Below are positions 19,001 through 25,703 of a DNA stretch of 25,703 nt, one piece after another (positions within the stretch are counted from its first letter, which is position 1; each line of letters begins with the position of its first letter). The translations under genes were made by a program, and so were the position numbers. The notes below the pieces were generated by a model. That model made no database searches and was not told the DNA's origin. It was given only the letters and a program-made list of their open reading frames with translations. The stretch is from Acanthaster planci. Taxonomy: Eukaryota; Echinodermata; Asteroidea; Valvatida; Acanthasteridae. The DNA is taken from positions 10,492-36,194 of the forward strand of contig NW_019091820.1 in assembly GCF_001949145.1 (NCBI RefSeq), given 5' to 3'.

Positions 19001-19631
19001 TACTGACTGACAGCAAGCGTTGGGAAAATAAAAAGCCACAAGGGGGATTCGAACCCACTCTCTAACGATCTGATGACCGCGAGCTTAACCATTCGGCCAT
19101 TTCACAGATCTTGTTTGTAGCTGTTCATATTAAGGTGATAACATAGTCATTAACCTTATTGCACGGAATGTTGCTGTGTAAAGACTAAGTGATTTAACGT
19201 TACAACAGTGCATCACGTAGCAAAATACACATTCGCACACACACAATGGTCATCAACATTAAATGTTCTCCCCAACAGCTTCTCTTTACTATTTTTGCGG
19301 AATCCTATACCAGCAATAGTAAAGCATGGTGGCGCCAATTTCCTCTACCCAGATTTTTTTTCAGAATGAAACAAAACAAAACCATATTGTTAGCTCCATC
19401 GGTATCACGAGTTTGTAGTTCTGGGTACATAACAGGAATGGTAAACGCCACTTACAGCCATGAGGAGTATTTTTAAATCCATGTACGCAGCACGTGAGAG
19501 TACGCTTGGAATAGAAGACGTCAACCTGTTCGATTTTCACAAAATTAATACGTGTGATCAAAGGCGTACTTACCAGCAGCGATGATAATCACTCCCAGTG
19601 CAAATAACATCTTCGTAAGTTCCACAACCAT
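6755..19631 (-). CDS. Fibrinogen-related secreted protein, five-exon gene (whole coding span)
   Basis: Joining minus-strand segments 19631-19574, 13657-13397, 12705-12419, 9948-9678 and 7014-6755 gives one uninterrupted frame of 1137 bases (378 residues plus stop). Introns are phase 1, 1, 0 and 1, and all have GT-AG borders. Domain order: hydrophobic signal peptide (residues 1 to about 22), a module with Cys 25, 49, 51 and 92, a Thr/Ser-rich linker (about 93-160), then an FBG domain (about 165-378). FBG hallmarks are NCQEIL at its start, VYC, VFQRR, GEFWLGNE, the calcium-site pattern DxDND, NCA followed by WWY, and a C-terminal EMKIR. The domain length (about 214 residues) is normal for the family. 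Proteins of this family (ficolins, tachylectins, FREPs) bind glycans or acetylated ligands outside the cell; that role is inferred from family membership. The core exon exists in two versions, and the upstream one runs into the sequence gap. Orthology to a named gene cannot be decided here. Confidence 0.85.
7315..7346. repeat. Perfect 13-bp hairpin in the left arm of the MITE-like element
   Basis: AGGGGCTGGCTCC at 7315-7327 and GGAGCCAGCCCCT at 7334-7346 are perfect inverted copies with a 6-base loop AAAAAG. Confidence 0.85.
7403..7420. repeat. Perfect 18-bp palindrome
   Basis: ACAAGCACATGTGCTTGT equals its own reverse complement. It lies in the left arm of the MITE-like element and is only half preserved in the right arm. 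Confidence 0.85.
8335..9982. repeat. Tandem duplicated segment, copy 1 (contains exon 4 copy B)
   Basis: Sequence from 8335 reappears from 9984 with small indels and about 4-5 percent substitutions by eye in the non-coding part. Copy 1 ends directly at the isolated N at 9983. Apart from exon 4 copy B it is intronic. Confidence 0.9.
9678..9948 (-). CDS. Exon 4 copy B: FBG core, complete
   Basis: The acceptor CTTCCGCACTCGCAG precedes 9948 and the donor GTATGT follows 9678. The exon is 271 bases, phase 0 to phase 1, exactly as exon 3 and exon 5 require. It encodes residues 203 to 292: VFQRRINGSVSF, NRTWQEYAEGFGDL, TGEFWLGNEKLYDLT, then the beta-rich WELVITLRAFDG and YKLDVG segments. All of this is typical of the middle of a fibrinogen C-terminal domain. 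N-glycosylation sequons are visible at NGS, NRT and NAT. Only 34 bases upstream of the acceptor is the single N at 9983, where the sequence jumps back to a copy of 8335 onward, so the intron on that side may be truncated or wrongly joined. Confidence 0.88.
9984..11571. repeat. Tandem duplicated segment, copy 2 (contains exon 4 copy A, cut by gap)
   Basis: This is the second copy of 8335-9982. It starts immediately after the single N at 9983 and is interrupted by the N-run at 11572. Small indels differ from copy 1, for example a 2-base deletion in a CACACAGTG tract near 10685 and a missing stretch near 10975. Confidence 0.9.
11344..11571 (-). CDS. Exon 4 copy A: FBG core, truncated by the assembly gap
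   Basis: The 3' 228 bases of an exon homologous to 9678-9948 are visible, ending at donor GTATGT (11343-11338) in phase 1. The upstream part and its acceptor fall into the N-run beginning at 11572. The visible codons encode WQEYAEGFGDL, TGEFWLG, then a strand-rich core ending DVGGFQTVAGHA. By hand count it differs from copy B at 18 bases, of which 14 change the amino acid, in 13 codons. One change creates an extra N-glycosylation sequon (NGS) and one an extra cysteine (Arg to Cys). It could be a mutually exclusive alternative exon, a tandem duplicate, or the other allele of the same exon placed in series by the assembler. Confidence 0.72.
11572..12109. other. Assembly gap (538 N)
   Basis: Run of undetermined bases inside the gene. 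It hides the acceptor end of exon 4 copy A and part of intron 3. Further exons could lie here. Confidence 0.99.
12110..12418. other. Intron 3 remainder, no other feature
   Basis: AT-rich intronic sequence between the gap and the donor of exon 3, with T-rich and G-rich runs near 12178-12195. I see no gene or repeat here. Confidence 0.5.
12419..12705 (-). CDS. Exon 3: Thr/Ser-rich linker and N-terminal part of FBG domain
   Basis: A strong polypyrimidine-type acceptor (TTTTCCTTCACAG) precedes 12705 and the donor GTGAGT follows 12419. The exon is 287 bases, entering in phase 1 and leaving in phase 0. Residues 108 to about 160 are rich in Thr and Ser with repeated TT and TxxTT patterns, a mucin-like stalk likely to be O-glycosylated. 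From about residue 165 the sequence NCQEILDAG, then SGVYTI, then QVYCSME matches the start of fibrinogen C-terminal domains, including the first conserved Cys pair (166 and 193). The usual GGGWT just before the VFQRR motif is replaced by DASYI, so a normally conserved Trp is absent at the exon 3/4 join. The long open frame on the opposite strand is a shadow of this exon. Confidence 0.85.
12706..13396. other. Intron 2, no supported feature
   Basis: Intron between exon 2 and exon 3. A 59-base open segment at 13269-13327 on the minus strand has a GTAAGC donor but leaves in phase 0, which does not fit exon 3. No other feature is seen. Confidence 0.5.
13397..13657 (-). CDS. Exon 2: unrecognised four-cysteine extracellular module
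   Basis: The acceptor CAACCTCAG precedes 13657 and the donor GTGAGG follows 13397. The exon is 261 bases, phase 1 to phase 1, the symmetric type that can be shuffled without breaking frame. It encodes residues 20-107. The first part carries Cys 25, a Gly/Pro/Asp-rich stretch, CTC (Cys 49 and 51), a Pro/Arg patch (APPRPRG), a hydrophobic TVYVGIG strand and FPC (Cys 92). The last dozen residues begin the Thr/Ser-rich linker. Four cysteines would allow two disulfides. I do not recognise the domain. It sits where other fibrinogen-related proteins carry collagen, coiled-coil or immunoglobulin modules, so a role in oligomerisation or a second binding surface is possible but unproven. GC content is clearly higher than in the flanking introns. 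Confidence 0.78.
14114..14196. repeat. Alternative hairpins sharing one arm
   Basis: CATTAGGGAGA at 14114-14124 and ATTAGGGAGA at 14166-14175 are both complementary to TCTCCCTAATG at 14186-14196, so two mutually exclusive stems can form. The block lies in the portion of the intron 1 duplication that copy 2 lacks. Confidence 0.7.
14395..14465. repeat. AAC/ACG-rich imperfect microsatellite
   Basis: Imperfect trinucleotide run of AAC, ACG and ACA units. The corresponding tract in the other copy (about 15807-15850) is shorter, as expected of a slippage-prone repeat. Confidence 0.75.
15384..17240. repeat. Intron 1 tandem duplication, copy 2
   Basis: It starts right after the single N at 15383 with the AACCCACCCAAACAT sequence seen near 13698. 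Homology ends near AACCAAACTGA around 17237-17244, the same sequence with which copy 1 ends at 15382. It contains an extra block at about 15892-16320 and a longer version of the segment near 16720-16795. Confidence 0.88.
17241..19029. other. Intron 1, unique part with two GC-richer islands
   Basis: Not duplicated. Islands at about 17880-18260 and 18560-18990 are GC-richer and CpG-containing and are open in several frames (up to 104 codons on the minus strand at 17915-18229, up to 93 at 18575-18856). I recognise no family; they may be mobile-element remnants or exons of an unknown transcript. Confidence 0.4.
19035..19106 (-). tRNA. tRNA-like sequence (probable tRNA pseudogene) with Pol III A and B boxes
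   Basis: On the minus strand, TGGCCGAATGG at 19099-19089 fits the A box and GGTTCGAATCC at 19055-19045 fits the B box exactly, 33 bases apart. A run of five T at 19034-19030, directly after the 3' end, would terminate Pol III. The T arm is nearly intact, with one mismatch. The acceptor stem is largely unpaired (TGTGAAA against TTGTGGC), and the anticodon arm forms only with a 6-base loop. So it is probably a degenerate tRNA or the head of a tRNA-derived SINE rather than a working tRNA. The box A context resembles Ser/Leu tRNAs, but no isotype can be assigned. It lies in intron 1, about 0.5 kb from exon 1. Confidence 0.4.
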
Positions 19632-19647
19632 CACGTCAGCTAAGCCT
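19574..19647 (-). CDS. Exon 1: start codon and signal peptide
   Basis: ATG lies at 19631-19629. Nineteen codons plus one base encode a short polar N-terminus followed by the hydrophobic run MLFALGVIIIAA, typical of a signal peptide. A GTAAG donor follows at 19573-19569, leaving phase 1. Joined to exon 2, the cleavage region reads AAVSAKVC, a plausible Ala-X-Ala signal peptidase site. Immediately upstream, TCTTTCAG at 19655-19648 looks like a splice acceptor, so bases 19647-19632 are probably 5' UTR and the promoter would lie further upstream. The 16 bases before the ATG contain no in-frame stop, so a longer N-terminus cannot be excluded. A second Met at residue 8 could also start a shorter signal peptide. 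Confidence 0.72.
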
Positions 19648-20171
19648 CTGAAAGATTTAAGCACCAAACGATGCAATTAAAAAATACATAGTTGATGGAA
19701 ACTGCAGCAATATCAGCCTTTCAACAAACCCAGTTAGTTTTCACGAGAAAGTCTGGGCCAACCTCCTCAGAATAACGATGTTTCTCTCCGCACTTTCTGC
19801 TTTGCCATTTACATCATCAGTTACATTCAATGCAGCGTGATAGGAGGAAGAAATTTTCACCCCCAAATCTGACCCAAGTCCATGGACCTGTTGTCCCTAC
19901 TTCTTGTCAAAGGGCACCCCCTTTTATTCTCATGGTTCTCATTTTTGCCACCAAACCCAGTTTTGGCTTAAACTTAAGGACAATAATCTTCGTTTGTAAT
20001 GCCACCGACCCTGTCTGCATCTTTGGACCATAAACGTTAAAGGAAAGGGACATTGTTCCAGTGAGCCAGGCCACAACTCTGAAGAGCCTCCTCAATAGTT
20101 TGGAGCTTTGTAACCAGGCCATCAGACAGACATCTTTTCTTAAGTTTCTCTTGAAAGAGTTTTGTCCAAAA
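19648..20171. other. Upstream region of the fibrinogen-related gene
   Basis: It contains the acceptor-like TCTTTCAG directly before exon 1, so the 5' UTR exon and promoter may be here or further upstream. I see no convincing TATA box or coding sequence. Confidence 0.3.
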
Positions 20172-22650
20172 ATACAGTTTTCACCAGTTTTTACGAGACC
20201 AACGTTAGACAGTTAACGAGAGTAGTTTTGCCAAAGAAGTAAGAATTCATTTGACTCTTCATTTAAAGGATTTCTTGAGATTTAAGGACGAAATTTAGTA
20301 CAGTGTTTAACGTTAGATTTGCATGAAGGTAATGGAACTGTGTGTATTTTGCAAGACATGAAGCCAGTTTAAGTGGATATAAATACCCATATAGGTTCAT
20401 GCTTTAGAACACTAAGATTGAGTAAGACTTCTGAATTACATTAGTTGTTTACTAAAGTCATATGACATACATAGCTTAGTCTTTAATTTCCGGATTTGGT
20501 AGAGTTTTCAAGTTAAAAGTGTTACTCACGGTGAATTATTCCTTAAAAGAAAGAACTGATAACTTTGGTCGAGATTTCAGTAACACAACATTAATTAGGA
20601 AAACTATATGCACATCAGTATTTTGAATTTAGCCAGTTATGTCATTGCTTTATACATACACAAGTCCACAGAATTTACATCATCTTTGGAAATTCAGTTT
20701 TATTATAATGGAACAAGCATTTAAATTGTTTGTCATTCCGTGTTTTCCAGATCAAATAATCATGGCTGAGTAATTAGTCCTATGCGATTCACAAGGCTCT
20801 TCTGAGGCTGAGATGCGTGTTGTGCTTCTGAAAATCTAGACATGTATTCAAATTATTCATGTCCCTGAAGCCGTTCTTTTCAGCAAGAAGGATAAAAGAT
20901 CACACAAAAATCTGAAATCTCAAGTCGGCCTATTCCCGAAATTGTGTAAAAGCATGTTACATTGTGCAGAATATATATGGAAATCAGAGAAGAAAAACAA
21001 CTCGGATTGTTCGTCTCACAGTTAAGGCAATTATGTTGATTGGGTAAAAATCACCAAAGTGGAATAAGGACATTTGAAAAGAAACGGAGTTTACGTGCTA
21101 ATGCGAGATGCCAGGGAATGAATAAGCTCGTACGCTATCCCTAATCGATGGCTATGCAAGGTGCAGATATCAAAGGATCGAATTACTCCTTTTGGAAAAT
21201 CATAGTTTTAAAACTTAAAGCACAACATAGGAATCACTCATTGAATCATATAAGCTTTTTTATTTCAGCAAACAAATTATTCCCGAGGCCAAAAACATGA
21301 GAATCTAGAATTGAAAATGATGCTCCAAAAACTCGGACTGCGCTGATTATGGTACATACACAGTGTACAGTATGGCATGGTAATGATTGCTTACAAAAGG
21401 GCATGCATAGTTATTACCAAACTTCGATATAATGGTGACGACTTAAGATGGTACAGGCAACGTATAAGCAATCGGCTACAACTCAATTATCGATGACCCA
21501 TGGTGATTACTCATCGGGTAGACGGATAAGGATAAGAATCGTTTTGTGTAAAGATGGTTGTCAGCTTACGAAACATCGTTGAATGCCATAATCGAGTCAC
21601 AGCATCGCACTGAAAGGTATATCATTTATGCCTTTATTAAATATTCCATAAGATTGCCTGATATGGAAAATTCAAGTGAATGTTAATACAGTAAAATGTA
21701 GCTGCAGTAACGGTTCCAAAATATTTTGTCTGCCATTTCGTACACGCCTTCATTGTATGAAAAAAGTTTGACTTCCTTTTTAGGTTAAATGCATACATTC
21801 AAATGTGAATTAAATTGTATGATATTTGAAGTTTTTCAGTAGCTGTGATTCATCGTATCATCGTGGGAAGACATGGTTAATTCAGTGCATAGGTCCTGTA
21901 TTCAATTTGTGAATTCCAAATTTACTCACTAAATCATTTCTGATTAACGGTTGCTGCTTGCTTATTGGTGTGCACAATAATGAATTAGCAAAATAAAAAT
22001 CTATTTCATATTTTTTTTGTGTACAGAACAATATAACAATAAAGATGTCTCTTTTGGATGCCGTCATACATTTGCTATGAATTGGACATACTATCATAAA
22101 AGCAAAACCATAGCAAAACATCCTTTGAAATAGTAAAACGAAAATTGAAAATGAAGATTAACTAAGACACGAAGGTGCAATTTGAAGTTTGTTTTAAAAA
22201 TCCAATGCAATTACGGCTTTTATATCTTTAAAACCCCGTAGACTAAAGGCCGTTCCTGATTGCGTGAACATGCGTTCGTAGGACAAAAACCAATCCTAAG
22301 ATATAGTGTCCCAAATAGGTGTTCGTTCAACAAATCGTTGGAAACGCGTTCGTTTCTGTGTTTCTGAATTGCTTTTGAAAAATCCTTCATCCGCCTGCTG
22401 GAGATTTATAAAGTACAGTTCTTTGGAAGTTGACAATGACAAACACTAATAATTCATGAAGGTAACGTGAACGATTAAACACATGTACAATTACGATGCA
22501 TCTCTTAAACTATTGATTTTAGCCACTTTGTCCTTATTACTAAGGTAATGCAGCCCAATTGTAAACAAAATAGTTGACCACAAACAAAATACATCAAAAC
22601 GCGGTATCAAAAAGCTTCTAAGAGTGAAAACCTAAGCTAAAAGGGCAAAC
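20172..22650. repeat. Long direct repeat, right copy, with two inserts
   Basis: Same sequence as 301-1157 but interrupted by about 1400 bases (20553-21952) and about 225 bases (22270-22494). Neither insert has recognisable terminal repeats or a convincing reading frame, so deletion from the left copy is as possible as insertion here. It lies upstream of the fibrinogen-related gene. Confidence 0.88.
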
Positions 22651-24714
22651 AAAGAATTGTTTGAGTTTCAAACAAAATTTTGTTCAATTTTTTGGTAGAA
22701 TGACGTCCCGCAGCATCTCCTCTGGGACTGCCTGCATATTGACGTCCTGTGTGCCGTCGGCGTTCGTTATGGCCATATGACCCAGGCTTTACTATTTAAG
22801 AGTAGTTGACACCAGTAGAATACAGGAACCTAGACTAGAACTAAACCTGTCTTTCGGTTGGGGTTGGACAGCTAGTGTGTCTTAGGCAAGATAGTCTGTC
22901 ACTAAAAATTGCTTCTCATTCATCTGGGAGTAAAATATGTACCCATATTGTGGTAGATATTCAGTTTCATTAATTGCCTTTGGCCACTTAGGAGTAAAAT
23001 GAACACCTGTTTTGGCTGAGATACTGGTGGGTACGGAGCTTGAATTAGCTGTTTGTGCTTGAAATGTCAGCTTCGGGCTGTAATGAATTCTTGACTAGAT
23101 CTTGCTGGGCGTGTTTCGTCCACTTACTCTGTATGGTATAACGATAATTCAGTTCATTCATTGAACAAGGAGCCTGAAAAGGAAGGAGCCTAACTTTGAT
23201 GCTCCAATTAGAGGCGTAGCCTGAAAATGACAAACATTTGGGACAATAAAAGTAGCATGACTTTTTATCCGTAAATACCCGTTGGAGTGCAAGGTTGGTA
23301 ATCTATAATGTGTTCCCACCATCCCTCAAGTATCAAATTTTACCAAGATCGGATCGCCTCGCTTACAAGGCAAGATAGGAGGCTTCTGAAAAAAAGCCAA
23401 TACTAAACGTTAGTACGAAAACCAATCGTATGGATATTGCATAAGGTGTTCTTTGGAAAGAAACATGGATTTATGAAAGACAGAGACCCTCAAAGGAGGA
23501 AAATGTTTTGAAAATGAAATACAGAGACAACCTCCTGGAGAGCACCAAACTCCAGGAATCCTTGCTTTAGTTTTGATGACTTGCTTCTGAACGATTTCTT
23601 TGTATGTGGATTCTCGAGACCGTGATTGGGAGGTGTTAGTCACACTTCAACAAATAAACTTCCTTCTAGCAACAGCAATTGCAACTACATAGACATCATG
23701 TTTAAGTCTGATACACTCCTTCCTATGTAGATACAAACAGGACCCCCCCTCCATTACAGTAACAACAAACTACACTTATGTCTTCTATAACACCTTTGGG
23801 TTTTTAGGAACAAACAAAAAATCCTCCTTTTTACCCACTATATATTTTAGTCATGCGAGATCCCTGTAAGCAAACCCAATCTACTGGTGAAACTTTGTGG
23901 AACTGAAGGTCACCGACAGAAATATTGAGAAATTATTGAATTTTGAACCAACTTTTTTTTTACTTCCTCTCTTTGAAATTTCACTGAATTCTGGAGAGAA
24001 GTTTGTAGGCCTACGACCTGGCCAAAATGTTGTAAAATCAATGCTGAACTGAAAAATAGTGGCTTCTTTACAAGCCTGCGGTGGATTTCAAGTCCCCAGC
24101 CTTTGCTTTATCAAGGACGAACATTTCGAGATATGTTTCCGAAACAGACTATGTGTCAGATCGGATCGGTCTTCCCATTATTCTGGCCAGATCGGGTGGG
24201 ATCGGTTTCGGTTCACGTGTGTTTTTTCTACCGGATCAGTTTGGTTAACAACCATCTCGTTAGAAACCAGAAATAAAGCCCAATAAACCTAATAAACATA
24301 GCATACATTCACATTATCACTGCATTTACCCTTGCCCCTGGGAATTAATCACTACACTCCAGGTGCGAAATTCATTGTAAACGAGATACAATGTAGCAGT
24401 TTCCAGTTGACTCGATGGTTTTTTATCCAAATCCATATTACTATAAAGAGCCAGTTCATAACGATTTGATGAACAACATTATTCGATGCAATCCACCTGT
24501 AAATAGACCCTGCTCTATACGTTTGCTTCCCCATTAGGTCAATCTTTTCCCCAGATTTGGTGAGGTTTACAAAATAAACAGCGAGACGAAAGAGCAGCTG
24601 CATGAAGAGTGTGGCTTTTTTTCTTGGGTGATTTAGCATTGACTTTTGATTTCTTTTTAATGACCATTGTCAGAAATAAACAACGATTTAAAGAATAACA
24701 AGGGAATTTTCTCA
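22651..24714. other. Intergenic AT-rich region with minor features
   Basis: It holds a GC-richer 30-codon open frame on the minus strand (22684-22776) and a cluster of GATCGG motifs at 24159-24239. Open frames around 23410-23643 and 24352-24639 show no family resemblance. Confidence 0.4.
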
Positions 24715-24861
24715 GGAGCTTTTATGCAGCTTGACATTTGTGATCTTACCAATTTGGATGGAGAACCTCCACGGATGTTGCAGAGCGCGGCAAGCAGAGA
24801 AAAAAAGAGAAACCGTCGAAGTTCGTCTGAGCCTATTATATTTAGGAAAGAAGCCTCCTGA
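24715..24861 (+). CDS. Possible terminal exon of an unknown plus-strand gene
   Basis: A good acceptor (GGAATTTTCTCAG) ends at 24714. From 24715 a frame entering after two bases stays open for 48 codons to TGA at 24859-24861. The peptide runs from AFMQLDICDLTNLDGEPPR to a basic, Ser-rich REKKRNRRSSSEPIIF tail, with a composition typical of a cytosolic, possibly phosphorylated protein. AATAAA at 25073-25078 gives a plausible 3' UTR of just over 200 bases. No partner exon upstream was found, and I recognise no family. It could equally be a chance frame or a processed fragment; the same stretch is also open on the other strand. Confidence 0.28.
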   Translation, partial: GAFMQLDICDLTNLDGEPPRMLQSAASREKKRNRRSSSEPIIFRKEAS

Positions 24862-25072
24862 AACAGCCCCGACATACGCTTGCTGCACGTACACCAGTGA
24901 CTTTTAAAGCAAAATGACGCAACAGGGATTTAGTCCTGTTGGATGAGTCGGTTCCTTAAATTTTCCTTTCGACCTTCCACCTAGATGAACCGGGCAGGAT
25001 TGTCTCCGTGGTAAAATACTAAAGTATACGATTCTACATTTGCACTTTCGTGCTACGGTGCACATAAGGACG

Positions 25073-25078
25073 AATAAA
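25073..25078 (+). promoter_or_regulatory. Possible polyadenylation signal
   Basis: Canonical AATAAA 212 bases after the stop of the possible plus-strand terminal exon. The surroundings are AT-rich, so chance occurrence is likely. Confidence 0.2.
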
Positions 25079-25703
25079 ACAGAACGGGTCCTCGGGCAAA
25101 TGTAATAATTTATAAGGATTGGTTCATTGTGAAATTAAGGCTTCTGTATGGGCGGCCAAAAGGACTAAAATTAATTTTAACAAAAATAAACCATTACGAG
25201 CAAACAGAATCTTCTTATTCAAAAATCTAAATGATAAAACAAAAAAAGCACCAAAACCATTTGAGAAACAAATTATTAAAAATTGTAATTAAAAAATTAC
25301 AAGTTGCATGTCACAAAACATAATTTTACCAAAAACGAATAATAACGGGCGAAAAGCATTTTCTTATCAAAATGTAAATAGTAAACTATAAATTATAACA
25401 GAAATTATTTTTTAAATAAATAACCAACATCTGAAAACAATGTGCCCCCAAAAGTTCCCAAAATCAAAACAGTAAATCAAAATACGAAATAATTGAAAAA
25501 AAAGTCCAAACCAAAGGTCGCCAGCAGTTTACTTCAATTTTTCACAACGAAGCTAAACGCAAATCATTTGAAAAATTCTGAAACAAATTTGGTTCCAACG
25601 TATAATAGTTTATTTTGTGTAAAATTAATTTTGACCCATTTGGCAGCCCGGTCTTTTTTGAACAAACAAACTCAACGCGAATCAATAAAAAATTATTGCT
25701 CGG
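25079..25703. other. Very AT-rich tail of the window
   Basis: A-rich sequence without coding potential. It includes a short hairpin, TTGTAATT at 25283-25290 and AATTACAA at 25295-25302 with loop AAAA. Confidence 0.5.

Noticed and set aside
24352-24639. Minus-strand 95-codon frame
   Set aside because: AT-rich composition bias (many Ile, Leu, Phe, Asn) and no motif; likely chance.
1-25703. CRISPR arrays, bacterial operons, rRNA genes
   Set aside because: No regularly spaced repeats, no dense coding or ribosome-binding pattern, and no rRNA-like conserved sequence was recognised.

Overview
The window looks like nuclear DNA from an AT-rich invertebrate, most plausibly a cnidarian such as a stony coral or sea anemone. 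The evidence is a minus-strand gene with GT-AG introns and short exons in long AT-rich introns, a secreted fibrinogen-related product, abundant degenerate repeats, and no operon-like dense coding. The assembly is a draft: it has a 538-base gap (11572-12109) and three isolated single N characters (7857, 9983, 15383). The organism assignment is inference, because no species-specific marker is visible.

The only gene I can reconstruct with confidence is a fibrinogen-related protein (FReD/FBG-domain lectin-like protein) on the minus strand, running from about 19647 down to 6755. Five exons join in phase into a 1137-bp reading frame (378 residues). They encode a signal peptide (19574-19631), an unrecognised four-cysteine module (13397-13657), a Thr/Ser-rich linker plus the start of the FBG domain (12419-12705), the FBG core (9678-9948, with a second copy at 11344 into the gap), and the FBG C-terminus with the calcium-site motif and stop codon (6755-7014). 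All four junctions have good donor and acceptor sequences and matching phases (1, 1, 0, 1). The expected role, from the family, is a secreted pattern-recognition or adhesion lectin.

Two large head-to-tail duplications lie inside the gene: 8335-9982 with 9984 to the gap, and 13697-15382 with 15384 to about 17240. Both junctions fall exactly on a single N. This is what two overlapping haplotype contigs look like when a scaffolder places them side by side, so the doubled FBG core exon may be two alleles rather than two exons. The two versions differ mostly at amino-acid-changing positions.

Outside the gene, a direct repeat of about 0.85 kb (301-1157 and 20172-22650, the second copy split by inserts of 1.4 kb and 0.22 kb) brackets the locus. 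A decayed copy of the last FBG exon lies at 1903-2180. Together they suggest a tandem array of such genes. Other elements are a foldback/MITE-like element at 7303-7968, a tRNA-like sequence with Pol III boxes at 19035-19106, a possible plus-strand terminal exon at 24715-24861, and GC-richer islands at 17880-18260 and 18560-18990 that I could not identify. The rest is AT-rich sequence without recognisable genes. I found no convincing undescribed multi-gene system. The most interesting points are the unknown N-terminal module and the divergent core exon pair.
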